The notes: generated from the sequence alone by a model not told the origin. Counted from the first letter of the stretch, positions 51,350-61,320 are shown. The stretch is 64,000 bases of DNA from Acetobacter cibinongensis (GCF_000963925.1 NZ_BAMV01000007.1:62001-126000); one strand, 5' to 3'. Program-made: numbers and translations.

Positions 51350-52435
51350 ATGAGCAATCGTACCGAAGATTTTGATTTCCACCTGCCCGAAGCCCTGATC
51401 GCGCAGGAACCCGCCCGCCCGCGTGAAAGCGCCCGCCTGCTGGATGTGCCCCTGCACGGCCCGTTCAGAGACCTGCATATTTCAGACCTTCCCGGCATTT
51501 TGCAGCGGGGCGATCTGCTTGTGGCCAATGACACAGCCGTCATACGCGCCCAGTTGCACGCCATGCGCGGGGAAGCCCATATTGGTATTACGCTGGACCG
51601 TATCCTGCCGGACACCACATGGCATGTGCTGCTTCGCAACGCCAAACGCGTTAAGGTTGGGGACACCCTGACCTTTGCCAACACCCCGCACACCGCCACC
51701 GTTGTGGCACGGGAAGAAGGCGGCGGTGGCATCCTGCGCTTTACTGCGGAAGGGGAGGATTTTGATGCCTTCCTGCTGCATGTGGGTGCTCTGGCCTTGC
51801 CGCCCTATATCCACCGCCCCCACGGCCCGACAGAGCAGGACGCGCGGGACTACGCCACCATTTTTGAAGACCATAAAGGCGCTGTGGCAGCCCCGACTGC
51901 CGGGCTGCATTTTACCCCCGCCCTGCTGGATGCGGTTGATGCCACAGGCGCTGACCGTTGCACCCTGACCCTGCATGTGGGCGCTGGCACCTTTCTGCCC
52001 GTGCGGGACGACGATATTTCCAAGCACCACATGCATGCTGAGCGCGGCATTATTACGCCAGAAGTCGCCGCACGGATAAATGCAACACGCAAGGCTGGTG
52101 GCCGTATTATTGCCGTTGGCACAACTAGCCTGCGCCTGCTGGAAAGTGCTGCGGACGAACACGGTGTAGTGCATCCGTTTAACGCCGAGACCTCCATTTT
52201 CATTCGCCCCGGCTACCAGTTCCGGGCGGTGGATATGCTGATGACCAATTTTCATCTGCCCCGCTCCACGCTGTTCATGCTGGTCAGCGCTTTTGCCGGA
52301 CAAGCCAGAATGCGGCAGGCTTATGAGCACGCCGTGCAAACGGGTTACCGCTTTTATTCCTATGGGGACGCCTGCCTGCTGCGCTGCGCCCACAGCATTC
52401 ATACCCCCAATCCCTCTACCGGAGCCACACCATGA
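51350..52435 (+). CDS. queA: tRNA preQ1(34) S-adenosylmethionine ribosyltransferase-isomerase
   Basis: A 361-residue enzyme that transfers the ribosyl moiety of SAM to preQ1 in tRNA to form epoxyqueuosine. Family motifs are [68 protein letters not shown] and the C-terminal [20 protein letters not shown]. It starts the queuosine cluster and overlaps tgt by four bases. Confidence 0.97.
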   Translation: MSNRTEDFDFHLPEALIAQEPARPRESARLLDVPLHGPFRDLHISDLPGILQRGDLLVANDTAVIRAQLHAMRGEAHIGITLDRILPDTTWHVLLRNAKRVKVGDTLTFANTPHTATVVAREEGGGGILRFTAEGEDFDAFLLHVGALALPPYIHRPHGPTEQDARDYATIFEDHKGAVAAPTAGLHFTPALLDAVDATGADRCTLTLHVGAGTFLPVRDDDISKHHMHAERGIITPEVAARINATRKAGGRIIAVGTTSLRLLESAADEHGVVHPFNAETSIFIRPGYQFRAVDMLMTNFHLPRSTLFMLVSAFAGQARMRQAYEHAVQTGYRFYSYGDACLLRCAHSIHTPNPSTGATP

Positions 52436-53592
52436 GCCGCTTTCACTGGACCTGCGAAAGCACGGATGGCGCTGCCCGTGCAGGCACTCTGCACACGGCC
52501 CACGGCCCTGTTGCCACTCCCACTTTCATGCCTGTGGGCACAGTCGGCACCGTAAAAGCCATGACCATGGATGCCGTGCGCTCAACCGGCGCAGGAATAG
52601 TCCTGGGCAACACCTACCACCTGATGCTGCGCCCCGGCGCAGAGCGCGTGCAGCAGCTTGGCGGCCTGCACAAGTTTATGGACTGGTCTGGCCCGATCCT
52701 GACGGATTCCGGCGGATTTCAGGTCATGTCTCTCGGCCCGCTCCGCAAGCTGGATCAGGACGGCGTGACCTTCAAATCCCACATTGATGGTTCGACCCAC
52801 CGGCTGACACCAGAAAGCTCAACCGACATTCAGCACAAGCTGGATGCCACCATCACCATGTGTTTTGACGAATGCCCGGCGCTCCCTGCCCCGGTTGAAA
52901 CCATTGCCAAGTCCATGCGCCTGTCCATGAAGTGGGCAGAACGGTCCCGGCAGGCTTTTATACAACGCGAGGGTTATGGTCAGTTTGGGATTGTGCAAGG
53001 CGGCACCGAGGCTGACCTGCGCGCCGAAAGCGTGAAAGCCCTGACCGATATTGGGTTTGAAGGCTATGCCATTGGCGGCCTAGCCGTAGGGGAAGGACAG
53101 GAACTGATGTTCTCTACCCTCAACACCACCGTACCCCTCATGCCGCAGTCTGCCCCGCGTTACCTGATGGGCGTTGGCACGCCGGATGACCTGCTTGGCA
53201 GCGTCATGCGCGGTGTCGATATGTTTGACTGCGTCATGCCCACACGAGCAGGCCGCACGGCCCGCGCTTATACAGAACGCGGCACGCTCAACCTGCGCAA
53301 TGCCCGCCATGCGGGGGATGCACGACCAATCTCACCCCACTGCGACTGTCTGGCCTGCACGCGCCATAGCCGCGCCTATTTGCATCACCTGTTCCGGGCC
53401 AATGAAATTCTCGGCCCCATGCTGCTGACATGGCACAATATTGCCTATTATCAACGCCTGATGCGCCAGATTCGGGAAGCGATTCTGGAAAAACGGTTGG
53501 AAGCTCTGGCTCTTCAACTCCGGGCGGAATGGGCTGCTGAAGACTGGAGCGAGGATGAAATGCCGCAGCCTGTTATTCCGCCCGTTCCCTAA
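52432..53592 (+). CDS. tgt: Queuine/preQ1 tRNA-guanine transglycosylase
   Basis: A 386-residue enzyme exchanging guanine-34 of GUN-anticodon tRNAs for preQ1. The catalytic aspartates lie in [13 protein letters not shown] and [11 protein letters not shown]; the zinc site is [17 protein letters not shown]. The substrate-pocket segment [16 protein letters not shown] is intact. It overlaps queA and is followed, 73 bases on, by queG. Confidence 0.97.
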   Translation: MSRFHWTCESTDGAARAGTLHTAHGPVATPTFMPVGTVGTVKAMTMDAVRSTGAGIVLGNTYHLMLRPGAERVQQLGGLHKFMDWSGPILTDSGGFQVMSLGPLRKLDQDGVTFKSHIDGSTHRLTPESSTDIQHKLDATITMCFDECPALPAPVETIAKSMRLSMKWAERSRQAFIQREGYGQFGIVQGGTEADLRAESVKALTDIGFEGYAIGGLAVGEGQELMFSTLNTTVPLMPQSAPRYLMGVGTPDDLLGSVMRGVDMFDCVMPTRAGRTARAYTERGTLNLRNARHAGDARPISPHCDCLACTRHSRAYLHHLFRANEILGPMLLTWHNIAYYQRLMRQIREAILEKRLEALALQLRAEWAAEDWSEDEMPQPVIPPVP

Positions 53593-53601
53593 CGCCTGCA
53601 T

Positions 53602-53646
53602 GTTGGGACAATAACCAACATCCTCACAGCGTTATTGTCCCCCAAC
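53602..53646. repeat. Inverted repeat between tgt and queG
   Basis: GTTGGGACAATAAC (53602-53615) is matched by GTTATTGTCCCCCAAC (53631-53646), an 14-base arm with a two-base bulge and a 15-base loop. It contains no T-run and sits 10 bases after the tgt stop, so it may be a processing or regulatory hairpin rather than a terminator. Confidence 0.7.
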
Positions 53647-53665
53647 TAGAAGGATATGGTACCGC

Positions 53666-54763
53666 GTGGCTGAAGCCCCCGCCCACCCACTGCACAAGCT
53701 GGCGGACCGCATACGGGATAAGGCGCTGGCTCTTGGTTTTGATGCCATTGGGTTCTGCCCCGCCACCCTTGGCCCGGAAGTGCGGGAGCGCCTGACGGAC
53801 TTTCTGGCCAAAGGCTATCATGGAGACATGGGGTGGCTGGCAGACCGCACGACGCAACGCACACACCCTCAAGCCTTATGGCCGGAAGCTCGAAGTGTTA
53901 TTGCGCTTGGTGTCTCCTACGCGCCGGAAGGCGATGCCCTTGCCACATTAGCCAAAACAGAGTGCGGCAACATATCCGTCTATGCGCGGCACCGGGATTA
54001 TCATGACCTGATAAAAGGCATGCTGAAGCATCTGGCCCAGTTTGTCGTCAAGGAAGGGCAGACCACTCTCAGCGCGACCCGCACCGGGGAACCACCGCAG
54101 GTCAAAGTGTTTGTTGATACCGCCCCCGTTTCGGAAAAACCTCTGGCAGAACAAGCCGGGTTGGGCTGGCAGGGCAAACACACCAACCTGGTTTCTCGCA
54201 GCCACGGAAGCTGGCTGTTTCTGGGCGAAATTTACACCACACTTGAGTTGCCGCAGTCTGCGCCATCCGGCGGACAGTGCGGTAGCTGCACCCGCTGCCT
54301 GACCGCCTGCCCCACGCAAGCCTTCCCGGCCCCGTACCAGATGGATGCGCGACGCTGCATTTCCTACCTGACCATAGAACATGCAGGCCCCATCCCACAC
54401 GCCCTGCGTGCTGCCATAGGCACGCATATCTATGGGTGTGATGATTGCCTGGCAGTCTGCCCCTGGAACCGGTTTGCCACCGTATCCCGCCAGATCAAAC
54501 TCCAGCCGCGCCCTGACCTGATAGCTCCCGAACTGGCAGACCTTGTACAACTGGATGACACTGCCTTCCGGCAACGCTTTTCTGGCTCTCCCATCAAGCG
54601 CATTGGGCGTGACAGGTTTATCCGCAATGTACTGACGGCCATTGGCAATAGTGGCAGGCAGGAGCTCATACCGTTGGCCAGTGCCCTCTGCCACGACCCA
54701 AACCCGGTTGTAGCAGAAGCCGCAGAATGGGCTGTCACACGGCTGGAAGGCCGCACACCATGA
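53666..54763 (+). CDS. queG: Epoxyqueuosine reductase
   Basis: A 365-residue iron-sulfur and cobalamin-dependent enzyme that reduces epoxyqueuosine to queuosine in tRNA, the last step of the pathway. Two 4Fe-4S motifs are present: CGSCTRCLTACP and CDDCLAVCPWNRF. The N-terminal part (KALALGFDAIGFCPATLG) and KVFVDTAPVSEKPLAEQAGLGWQGKHTNLV are typical. The start is GTG; an ATG ten bases upstream is out of frame. The end overlaps the next gene by four bases. Confidence 0.95.
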   Translation: MAEAPAHPLHKLADRIRDKALALGFDAIGFCPATLGPEVRERLTDFLAKGYHGDMGWLADRTTQRTHPQALWPEARSVIALGVSYAPEGDALATLAKTECGNISVYARHRDYHDLIKGMLKHLAQFVVKEGQTTLSATRTGEPPQVKVFVDTAPVSEKPLAEQAGLGWQGKHTNLVSRSHGSWLFLGEIYTTLELPQSAPSGGQCGSCTRCLTACPTQAFPAPYQMDARRCISYLTIEHAGPIPHALRAAIGTHIYGCDDCLAVCPWNRFATVSRQIKLQPRPDLIAPELADLVQLDDTAFRQRFSGSPIKRIGRDRFIRNVLTAIGNSGRQELIPLASALCHDPNPVVAEAAEWAVTRLEGRTP

Positions 54764-54999
54764 GCGCGCATTTACGCAAACGCAGCCTGATTTTATCCGG
54801 CCACGATACCAGTGTGGCGCTGGAGCCTGAATTCTGGCAGGTGCTGGACACACTGGCCCAGCAAAAACGGCTCCCCCTGCCCACTTTGGTCGCCAAGATA
54901 GATGCCGCCCGCACCCCCACCCAATCACTCGCCTCTGCCTTGCGGGTTTATGCACTCAAGAGCCTGCTACCGCCCGAAAACGAACTTCCCTCGTCTTGA
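54760..54999 (+). CDS. Ribbon-helix-helix domain protein
   Basis: A 79-residue DNA-binding-type protein of the RHH_4 family. The start reads MSAHLRKRSLILSGHDTSVALEPEFWQVLDTLAQ, followed by VAKIDAARTPTQSLASALRVYAL, with the ribbon strand at residues of about 8-14. Such proteins dimerise and bind operators. It is translated from an ATGA overlap with queG. A role in regulating queuosine genes is possible but unproven; similar genes occur in other contexts. Confidence 0.82.
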   Translation: MSAHLRKRSLILSGHDTSVALEPEFWQVLDTLAQQKRLPLPTLVAKIDAARTPTQSLASALRVYALKSLLPPENELPSS

Positions 55000-55123
55000 T
55001 ATAAAGTGACGCAAACAGCCTGCCTCTCTTTGCAGAAAATTATACTTTGTTTTTCAAAGTTATTTGTGTACGGTGATTTCGCGAGATTTTTTCACCCCCT
55101 CTTTGTGTGCAAAGGCTGCCCGC

Positions 55124-55738
55124 ATGACCCAGACATCCCATACGCTTCAGCAGGACATCAGCTTCCTCCGCACTCTGGCGGAAGCCGGACAAAATGTGCC
55201 CCTGACCTGCGGCCCCTACCTGATTGTAGCCGGACTGGTTTTTAGCAGCGCCAGCACGCTGGCCTGGGCGGCCACACACAACGCTCTGGGTCTGACACCC
55301 CACGCCATTGTCTGGATTTTTGCCGCTGCCATGGCAGTGAACTGGGGCGCGACGTGGCTGCTTTCGACCAGACTACAGCCCCATGGCGCGGCGTCAGCCT
55401 CCAACCGTGCTCTTAAATGGGTCTGGTCCGGGATCGGGAGTTGTATTGCCACGGTTTTTCTGGCGGCACTTATTCTAGACTGGAAGTTCCAGAGCCCGCT
55501 GGCATGGGCCTTGTTCCCGGCTCTTGTGCTGGGCCTTTATGGTGCAGCATGGCAGGTGACAGCCCTGCTTTCCCGCCAGCGTTGGGTATGGTGTGTTGCG
55601 GTGGGAGCCTTTGCAGGCGCGCTCCTTGTTTCTGCCCTAAGCAACCAACCGTCTGTTTTTCTGGCTTATGCAGGCCTCCTGCTCCTGCTGTCCGTGTTGC
55701 CGGGCTGCATACTGGTCCGTAAACAGGCGGCAGGATGA
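55124..55738 (+). CDS. Membrane protein of unknown function
   Basis: A 204-residue protein with six likely transmembrane helices, beginning CGPYLIVAGLVFSSASTLAWA and ending AYAGLLLLLSVLPGCILV. I do not recognise the family. The upstream in-frame ATG adds an unlikely lead, so the ATG before TQTSHTLQQDISFLRTLAEAG is chosen. It ends seven bases before a small winged-helix regulator gene, an arrangement common for membrane protein/regulator pairs. Confidence 0.75.
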   Translation: MTQTSHTLQQDISFLRTLAEAGQNVPLTCGPYLIVAGLVFSSASTLAWAATHNALGLTPHAIVWIFAAAMAVNWGATWLLSTRLQPHGAASASNRALKWVWSGIGSCIATVFLAALILDWKFQSPLAWALFPALVLGLYGAAWQVTALLSRQRWVWCVAVGAFAGALLVSALSNQPSVFLAYAGLLLLLSVLPGCILVRKQAAG

Positions 55739-55745
55739 GGAGCGC

Positions 55746-56051
55746 ATGACCCTGTTTGATATTCACCAGATTGATGAGACCATCCACGGTCGGGTACGGT
55801 TAGGCATCATGGCGTTCCTTGCCGCGAGTGGTACAGCGGACTTTACCAGTCTGCGCAAACATCTGGCTGTTTCAGACGGCAACCTGTCCACTCACCTCAA
55901 AAAACTGGAAGACGCTGCCTATATCGCGCAGCACAAATCGTTTGCCGGACGCAAGCCACTGACCCAGATTGAATTAACCCCTCAGGGCCGCACAGCATTT
56001 CTGGCTTATCTGGAGGCCATGAGCCGCCTTGTGAGTGCGTCTGCGATGTAA
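55746..56051 (+). CDS. Winged-helix transcriptional regulator
   Basis: A 101-residue ArsR/MarR-like winged-helix protein of the HTH_34 type. The DNA-binding part is RVRLGIMAFLAASGTADFTSLRKHLAVSDGNLSTHLKKLEDAAYI, with the wing in SFAGRKPLTQIELTPQG. An AGGAG site lies just before the ATG. It follows the membrane protein on the same strand and probably regulates it; the inducer is unknown. Confidence 0.87.
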   Translation: MTLFDIHQIDETIHGRVRLGIMAFLAASGTADFTSLRKHLAVSDGNLSTHLKKLEDAAYIAQHKSFAGRKPLTQIELTPQGRTAFLAYLEAMSRLVSASAM

Positions 56052-56198
56052 CCTAAGGTGTGCGTGCAATCCTTACTTGCAACCAAAAGGGCAGAGGAGA
56101 GTTGCCTTCTCATGGCGTGACTAATCTTGTTATAGTCTCGGGTATGAGGGCTGCGGCATAACCAGCCGTCCCGCAAAAACAGGTTGAAAACAGACAGT

Positions 56199-57026
56199 AT
56201 GGCTATTTGGGGTAAGATATTTGGTGGGGTCGCCGGGTTTGCCATGGGGGGGCCTGTCGGAGCGGCTCTTGGCACAGCACTCGGCCACGCGGCGGATAAG
56301 GGCACGTTGCTTAACCCACCTGCGGGCGGGTGGAGTGACCGGTTTTCCGCCCGCGCCAACCCGGATCCGGCCGGCGCTGCAACGTTCATGGCCGCCAAAC
56401 TTGCCGCCGCCATGGGCAAGAAAGAGCAGCTTTACGGCCTGAGCAGCGTTATTCTGTGCGCCAAACTTGCCAAATGTGATGCCCCCGTAAACCGGCGGGA
56501 GATTAACGCCTTCAAAGCCCGCTTCCGCGTGCCGGACGAAAACATGCGCGAACTGGGCCGCCTGTTTGACATGTCCCGTCAGCGCACGGATGACTTTGAG
56601 GGCTTTGCGCGCGAACTCGGCCATGCTTACGCCACCGAGAAACAACCCCTGGAAGACCTAATGGGCGTGCTGTTTGGTATCGCCCGTGCTGACCTGGCCC
56701 CCGACGAACCCCTGACCAAAGAGGAACTGCACTTCCTCCAGCGGGTGCATGCCCTGTTTGGCCTGAGCCGGGGTGCCTGGGAACGGGCTGAGCAGGGCCG
56801 TGCCCGCCCGTCCATGATGGAAGATGATGCCTATGTGATCATGGGTATCGAGTCGTCAGCGTCCAACGAGGAAATACGCGCGCACTGGAAAATGCTTGTG
56901 CGCCAGTATCACCCGGACGTGATGACAGCCCGTAACGCCTCTCCTGCCGAAATTGAGGCAGCATCTGCCAAAATTTCCCGCATCAACGCGGCATGGGACG
57001 TAATAAAACGCGACCGGGGGCTGTGA
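56199..57026 (+). CDS. DjlA-like J-domain protein with TerB-like domain
   Basis: A 275-residue protein. A Gly-rich N-terminus (IFGGVAGFAMGGPVGAALGTALG) is followed by a TerB-like helical domain (about residues 65-190: LSSVILCAKLAKCDAPVNRREI, then ELGRLFDMSRQR). The C-terminal J domain carries the DnaK-activating HPD in LVRQYHPDVMTARN (residues of about 240-245). DjlA-type proteins are DnaK co-chaperones of the membrane. It begins at ATG 56199, which is preferred to an upstream ATG with no conserved residues. Confidence 0.88.
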   Translation: MAIWGKIFGGVAGFAMGGPVGAALGTALGHAADKGTLLNPPAGGWSDRFSARANPDPAGAATFMAAKLAAAMGKKEQLYGLSSVILCAKLAKCDAPVNRREINAFKARFRVPDENMRELGRLFDMSRQRTDDFEGFARELGHAYATEKQPLEDLMGVLFGIARADLAPDEPLTKEELHFLQRVHALFGLSRGAWERAEQGRARPSMMEDDAYVIMGIESSASNEEIRAHWKMLVRQYHPDVMTARNASPAEIEAASAKISRINAAWDVIKRDRGL

Positions 57027-57304
57027 GCACCCCCGCCAACTGAAGCAGGACTTGGAAGCATTTTTTGCTTTCACGCCCAAAACGTGGCTTAACTGCGTCT
57101 TTCGCGCAACAAAACTGTAAAAATTGTCTTTTGTTATGAACCTTAAGGCCCTGACTGCGCTTATTTTTCTCTACCCTGTCAGCAACGCAGAGAAGCCCTG
57201 CATTGCTTAGTCTCGTTCTCGTGGTAGACAGTGCGGCAGGATACCTCCTGCCATAATGGTCAGGATGTTTAAGGATACGTGACAGGGTGAAGGTGAAGGC
57301 GGCA

Positions 57305-58174
57305 ATGAATTCTGGACGGAACGGCACACGACTCCGCCCCTGTGGTCAGGCACATACTGCTCAGGCTCAGGAAGCCCCTTCGGCATCCCGCCGTTTTGCC
57401 AAGCGCCACGCTGTTTTTGCTCTCTCACTTCTGACCCTTGCCGGGTGCAGCAGCATCAAAGCGCCAGTCCCCACGGACCCGGACGCTCTTGAAGACTACA
57501 AACAGGCGAATGACCCCTATGAGCCGCTGAACCGTAAAATTTACGGTGTGATGATGAAGGCGGACAAATGGGCGCTCCGGCCTGTTGCCAAGGCCTATGT
57601 ATGGGCTGTGCCGCACCCTGTGCGAAACGCCTTTGGCAACATGATCCTGACCATGAACGAGCCTTCGGCCTTCTTTAACGATGTTGGGGCAGGCAAACCC
57701 CGCCGCGCAGGCGATGCCTTCGTGCGCTGGTGCATCAATATGTCCGTTGGTGTTGGCGGCCTGATAGACGTTGCCAAAATGGCGGGTTACCCGCACCAGG
57801 ATAACGATGCAGGCCTGACACTGGCTAACTGGGGCATTCCGTCTGGCCCCTACCTGTTCCTGCCCATGGGCCCCTCCTCCATCCGTGACGGAATCGGGTA
57901 CGGGATTGATCAGGGGCTTTCCCCCTGGAACTATGTGCCGCGTGGTTACGGTCTCGTGAGTTTCAACTGGGCCTATAACATGCTTGGTGTAGTGCATGGC
58001 CGCTCAGAGCATCTGGATGAACTGGATGCCTTGCAGCGTGATGCGCTGGACCCGTATGCCACCATCCGCAGTGCCTATCAGCAACAGCGCAAAGCCCATG
58101 CTGAGGCCATTAAAAACGACCACCGGGCCACTGTGCCACTGTGGTACCATGTCAAGAATAGACAACAAGGGTAG
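57305..58174 (+). CDS. mlaA: MlaA/VacJ family lipoprotein (phospholipid transport)
   Basis: A roughly 289-residue outer-membrane lipoprotein that removes mislocalised phospholipid from the outer leaflet. The lipobox is LTLAGC near residue 48, preceded by an unusually long, basic N-terminal stretch. Family motifs are ANDPYEPLNRKIYGV, then PVRNAFGNMILTMNEPSAFFNDV, GVGGLIDVAKMAGYPHQDNDAG and GPYLFLPMGPSSIRDGIGYGID. GTG 57287 is an alternative start; ATG 57305 has GAAGG six bases upstream. mlaC follows seven bases on. Confidence 0.93.
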   Translation: MNSGRNGTRLRPCGQAHTAQAQEAPSASRRFAKRHAVFALSLLTLAGCSSIKAPVPTDPDALEDYKQANDPYEPLNRKIYGVMMKADKWALRPVAKAYVWAVPHPVRNAFGNMILTMNEPSAFFNDVGAGKPRRAGDAFVRWCINMSVGVGGLIDVAKMAGYPHQDNDAGLTLANWGIPSGPYLFLPMGPSSIRDGIGYGIDQGLSPWNYVPRGYGLVSFNWAYNMLGVVHGRSEHLDELDALQRDALDPYATIRSAYQQQRKAHAEAIKNDHRATVPLWYHVKNRQQG

Positions 58175-58181
58175 CACTGAC

Positions 58182-58805
58182 ATGACTTTCTTTTCCGGCC
58201 GTCGCCTTTTTCTCGGCTCCCTTGCTCTCCTGTGTGCAGGCAGCCTTGCTGCGGCCCCCGCCCGTGCAGCACAGAACACCCATCAGTTTATTGAGAGCTT
58301 CGGCAAGCAGCTTGTTGCTATTGTAAACAGCCCGGTTCCTCTTTCTGAAAAGAAAGAAAAGGTTCTGCCGCTGATCCAGAAGAATGTGGATATTGACGCC
58401 ATTGGCCGCTATTGCCTTGGCCGTTACTGGAAAACAGCAACACCACAGCAGCAGAAAGAATATCTGGGCCTGTTCAACCAGATTCTGGTGAGCGCCATTA
58501 CAGACAAGCTGGGTGACTATCGTGGCGTCAGCTTCACCATTGGTGCCATCACCAAATCTGGCGATGACGATTCTGTTGAAGCAACCCTCCTCCGCCCACA
58601 GCAGCCCCCTGCCAGCATGCAATGGATTGTCAGTTCCGCCAGCGGCACAGACAAAGTTGTGGACGTTATTGGGGAAGGTGCCAGCCTGCGCCTGACACAG
58701 CGCCAGGACTACTCAGCCTACATTGCCCGCAATGGAGGGAATGTTGATGCGTTGATCAAGGCTCTGAAACACCAGATTGAGCATCACTCAGCCTCGGCTC
58801 AGTAA
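58182..58805 (+). CDS. mlaC: MlaC-like periplasmic phospholipid carrier (Ttg2D family)
   Basis: A 207-residue secreted protein that shuttles phospholipids between the outer-membrane MlaA complex and inner-membrane MlaD. The signal peptide contains GRRLFLGSLALLCAGSLAAAPARA, with a possible Tat pair. The mature part has the Tol/Ttg2D segments DAIGRYCLGRYWKTATPQQQKEYLGLF and ITDKLGDYRGVSF. It follows mlaA with a seven-base gap. A long upstream in-frame extension overlaps mlaA and is not credible. Confidence 0.9.
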   Translation: MTFFSGRRLFLGSLALLCAGSLAAAPARAAQNTHQFIESFGKQLVAIVNSPVPLSEKKEKVLPLIQKNVDIDAIGRYCLGRYWKTATPQQQKEYLGLFNQILVSAITDKLGDYRGVSFTIGAITKSGDDDSVEATLLRPQQPPASMQWIVSSASGTDKVVDVIGEGASLRLTQRQDYSAYIARNGGNVDALIKALKHQIEHHSASAQ

Positions 58806-58828
58806 CGGCCCACCCGTTTTATCCGGTT

Positions 58829-58861
58829 ACAAAAAAGCACCCATACCGGGTGCTTTTTTTA
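58829..58861. terminator. Strong bidirectional terminator
   Basis: AAAAAAGCACCC (58831-58842) pairs perfectly with GGGTGCTTTTTT (58848-58859) with a five-base loop. It ends the mlaA-mlaC message and, from the other strand, the GNAT gene. Confidence 0.95.
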
Positions 58862-58877
58862 TGCCTACATACTCTGG

Positions 58878-59381
58878 TTACGGTTGGCGTTTGCTTTCAT
58901 AAACCAGCATGGTCTGCCCCTCGCGCACAAAGCGCTCGCATTCCTGCATCCCTATGCCTTTTAGAATACTGCGGGATGCCAGATTGCTCTCCTTCGCCAC
59001 AGCTATCACCCTGCGTATGCCTGCGTTGTGGGTAAAACTGAGCGCGGCGTTAGCAGCCTCCCGCGCAATGCCGCGCCCGCTTGCCCAAGGGTAGAGCGCA
59101 AAGCGCAAGCCAAAGCCGCGCCCGTCTGGTCGGTCATGAATACCGGTCATGCCCACAAACCGCCCTTGTTCATGAATGGTGAAGATACCAACACGGTGGC
59201 AGGCCCAGAAGGCGATATCATCCGCCATTTCTTTCTCTGCCTGCTGGCGGGTACAGACACCGCCCAACATCTGACCGAAGGCACCGCCATCAGCTTTCAG
59301 GCGCACCATGTCTTCCATATCCCGCCAACTCACCGGCCGGAGCGTGAGACGCCCTGTGTTGAGAGTGCGTGCATCAGTCAT
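58878..59381 (-). CDS. GNAT family N-acetyltransferase (RimJ/RimL-type)
   Basis: A 167-residue acetyltransferase. The start TLNTGRLTLRPVSWRDMED is typical of the RimJ/RimL group. The acetyl-CoA loop is YPWASGRGIAREAANAAL (Q/RxxGxA-like), and the C-terminal NLASRSILKGIGMQECERF is the usual NxxSxxxLEKxGF motif. The acceptor could be an amino group of a protein or antibiotic; it cannot be told. It is downstream of ettA, separated by a terminator. Confidence 0.9.
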   Translation of the reverse strand: MTDARTLNTGRLTLRPVSWRDMEDMVRLKADGGAFGQMLGGVCTRQQAEKEMADDIAFWACHRVGIFTIHEQGRFVGMTGIHDRPDGRGFGLRFALYPWASGRGIAREAANAALSFTHNAGIRRVIAVAKESNLASRSILKGIGMQECERFVREGQTMLVYESKRQP

Positions 59382-59410
59382 GAAAAGCCCTCCCGCTCAG
59401 GGGGGAAATA

Positions 59411-59447
59411 CACAAAACCCTGCTCCGGTGAAGAGCAGGGTTTTGCA
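59411..59447 (-). terminator. Terminator after ettA
   Basis: CAAAACCCTGCT (59413-59424) pairs perfectly with AGCAGGGTTTTG (59434-59445), with a nine-base loop. On the minus strand the stem ends in TTTTG, giving the T-rich exit for the ettA transcript. Confidence 0.78.
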
Positions 59448-59507
59448 AAACAATAACTGGAACGACCAGAGAGAGATAAAGTGCTCTCCCAAGCCGTCAG
59501 CCAGACC

Positions 59508-61187
59508 TTAGCGTGCGATAGGGCGATAACGAATGCGGCCCGGCTCGGTTGCATCAGCACCAAGGCGGCGGCGTTTGTCTTCTTCATAAGCCTGGAAGTT
59601 ACCCTCAAACCATTCGACGTGGGAATCCCCTTCGAAGGCCAGAATATGCGTTGCCAGACGGTCAAGGAACCAACGGTCATGGGTAATAACCACGGCACAA
59701 CCGGGGAATTCAGCCAAGGCTTCTTCCAAGGCACGCAGGGTGTCCACGTCAAGGTCGTTGGTTGGTTCGTCAAGCAGCAGCACGTTGCTTTCCTGACGCA
59801 GCATTTTGGCCAGATGCACGCGGTTACGCTCACCACCGGACAGAATGCCAACCTTCTTCTGCTGGTCAGAGCCTTTGAAGTTAAAGGCCCCCACATACGC
59901 ACGGGACGGCACTGAGCGCTTACCCAGATAGATCACATCCGTACCGCCGGAAATTTCTTCCCACACGGTCTTGTTGGGGTCCAGATCATCACGGGACTGG
60001 TCAACATAGCCCAGCTTGACGGTCTCACCAATTTTCAGCTCACCGGAATCCGGCTTTTCCGCACCCACAATCATTTTGAACAGGGTGGATTTACCAGCAC
60101 CGTTCGGCCCGATCACCCCAACAATGCCACCCGGTGGCAGCTTGAAGTTCAGGTCATCAATCAGCAGGCGGTCCCCAAAGCCTTTGCACAGATGGTCGGC
60201 TTCAATAACCGTGCCACCCAAACGTGGGCCGGGTGCAATAACGATATCTGCCACGCCGTTCTGCTTTTCAGCACTGGCGGCCAGCATTTCTTCATAGCGG
60301 GCAATACGGGACTTGCTTTTGGCCTGACGGGCCTTGGGGCTGGAGCCAATCCACTCCTGCTCGGCAGCAAGGGCACGCTGGCGAGCACTTTCCTCTTTTT
60401 CTTCCTGAGCAAGACGCTTGCGCTTCTGTTCCAGCCAGGAGGAATAGTTGCCTTCAAACGGCAGACCACGGCCACGCTCGATTTCAAGAATCCAGTTGGT
60501 CACGTTATCCAGGAAGTAACGGTCATGGGTAATGACCATGACGGTGCCCTGATAGTCATGCAGGGTTTTTTCCAGCCAGGCCACGCTTTCTGCGTCAAGA
60601 TGGTTGGTTGGTTCGTCAAGCAGCAGAATGTCTGGTTTTTCAATCAGCAGGCGGCACAGGGCCACACGGCGGCGCTCACCACCGGACAGTTTGTCAACCG
60701 GGCTGTCAGCAGGGGGGCAGCGTAGGGCGTCCAGCGCAATTTCAAGCTTGCGGTCCAGCTCCCAGCCATCGCCTGCATCAATTTTTTCCTGCAATTCGGC
60801 CTGTTCGGCCAGCAGGGCGTTCATTTCCTCGTCGCTCATGGGCTCGGCAAAACGCATGGAAATTTCGTTAAACCGGTCCAGCGCCTTTTTCAGCTCACCA
60901 AAGCCAAGGGCCACATTCTCCCCAACCGTCAGTTTGGGGTCAAGCTGGGGTTCCTGCTCCAGATAGCCAACCTTGACGCCTTCAGCCGCCCAAGCTTCAC
61001 CGCCATATTCCTTATCAATCCCGGCAATAATTTTGAGCAGGGTTGATTTACCGGCACCGTTGACGCCGAGCACACCAATTTTAACGCCGGGCAGGAAGGA
61101 GAGCGTAATGCCCTTGAACACTTCGCGCCCGCCTGGATAGGACTTGGTGAGGTCCTTCATCACATAGACGTATTGATAGGATGCCAT
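59508..61187 (-). CDS. ettA: Energy-dependent translational throttle protein EttA (ABC-F)
   Basis: A 559-residue soluble ABC-F ATPase that binds the ribosomal E site and gates the first elongation step according to energy state. Two nucleotide domains are complete: Walker [10 protein letters not shown] (41-49) and GPNGAGKST, signatures LSGGERRRV and LSGGERNRV, and Walker [14 protein letters not shown] and [13 protein letters not shown]. The interdomain linker ([20 protein letters not shown]) and the arm typical of EttA are present. No membrane domain exists. Confidence 0.96.
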   Translation of the reverse strand: MASYQYVYVMKDLTKSYPGGREVFKGITLSFLPGVKIGVLGVNGAGKSTLLKIIAGIDKEYGGEAWAAEGVKVGYLEQEPQLDPKLTVGENVALGFGELKKALDRFNEISMRFAEPMSDEEMNALLAEQAELQEKIDAGDGWELDRKLEIALDALRCPPADSPVDKLSGGERRRVALCRLLIEKPDILLLDEPTNHLDAESVAWLEKTLHDYQGTVMVITHDRYFLDNVTNWILEIERGRGLPFEGNYSSWLEQKRKRLAQEEKEESARQRALAAEQEWIGSSPKARQAKSKSRIARYEEMLAASAEKQNGVADIVIAPGPRLGGTVIEADHLCKGFGDRLLIDDLNFKLPPGGIVGVIGPNGAGKSTLFKMIVGAEKPDSGELKIGETVKLGYVDQSRDDLDPNKTVWEEISGGTDVIYLGKRSVPSRAYVGAFNFKGSDQQKKVGILSGGERNRVHLAKMLRQESNVLLLDEPTNDLDVDTLRALEEALAEFPGCAVVITHDRWFLDRLATHILAFEGDSHVEWFEGNFQAYEEDKRRRLGADATEPGRIRYRPIAR

Positions 61188-61246
61188 GAGATGAACCCCC
61201 GCAAATGAATGGTGGCGCGCCGTATAAGGACGTGAAAAGAAAAACC

Positions 61247-61320
61247 TGCGCCCGGCAGGACTTGAACCCGCAACCTAGCCGTTATGAGCGGCCCGCTCTA
61301 ACCAATTGAGCTACAGGCGC
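61247..61320 (-). tRNA. tRNA with CAU anticodon (tRNA-Met, or tRNA-Ile2)
   Basis: A complete 74-base cloverleaf on the minus strand. The acceptor GCGCCTG pairs with CGGGCGC, the D-arm is GCTC...GAGC, the anticodon stem GGCCG/CGGCT frames the loop CTCATAA (anticodon CAT), and the T-arm is GCGGG-TTCAAGT-CCTGC. Discriminator base is A; CCA is not encoded. CAT can mean elongator methionine or lysidine-modified isoleucine; the sequence alone does not settle it, and initiator features are absent. Confidence 0.93.
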
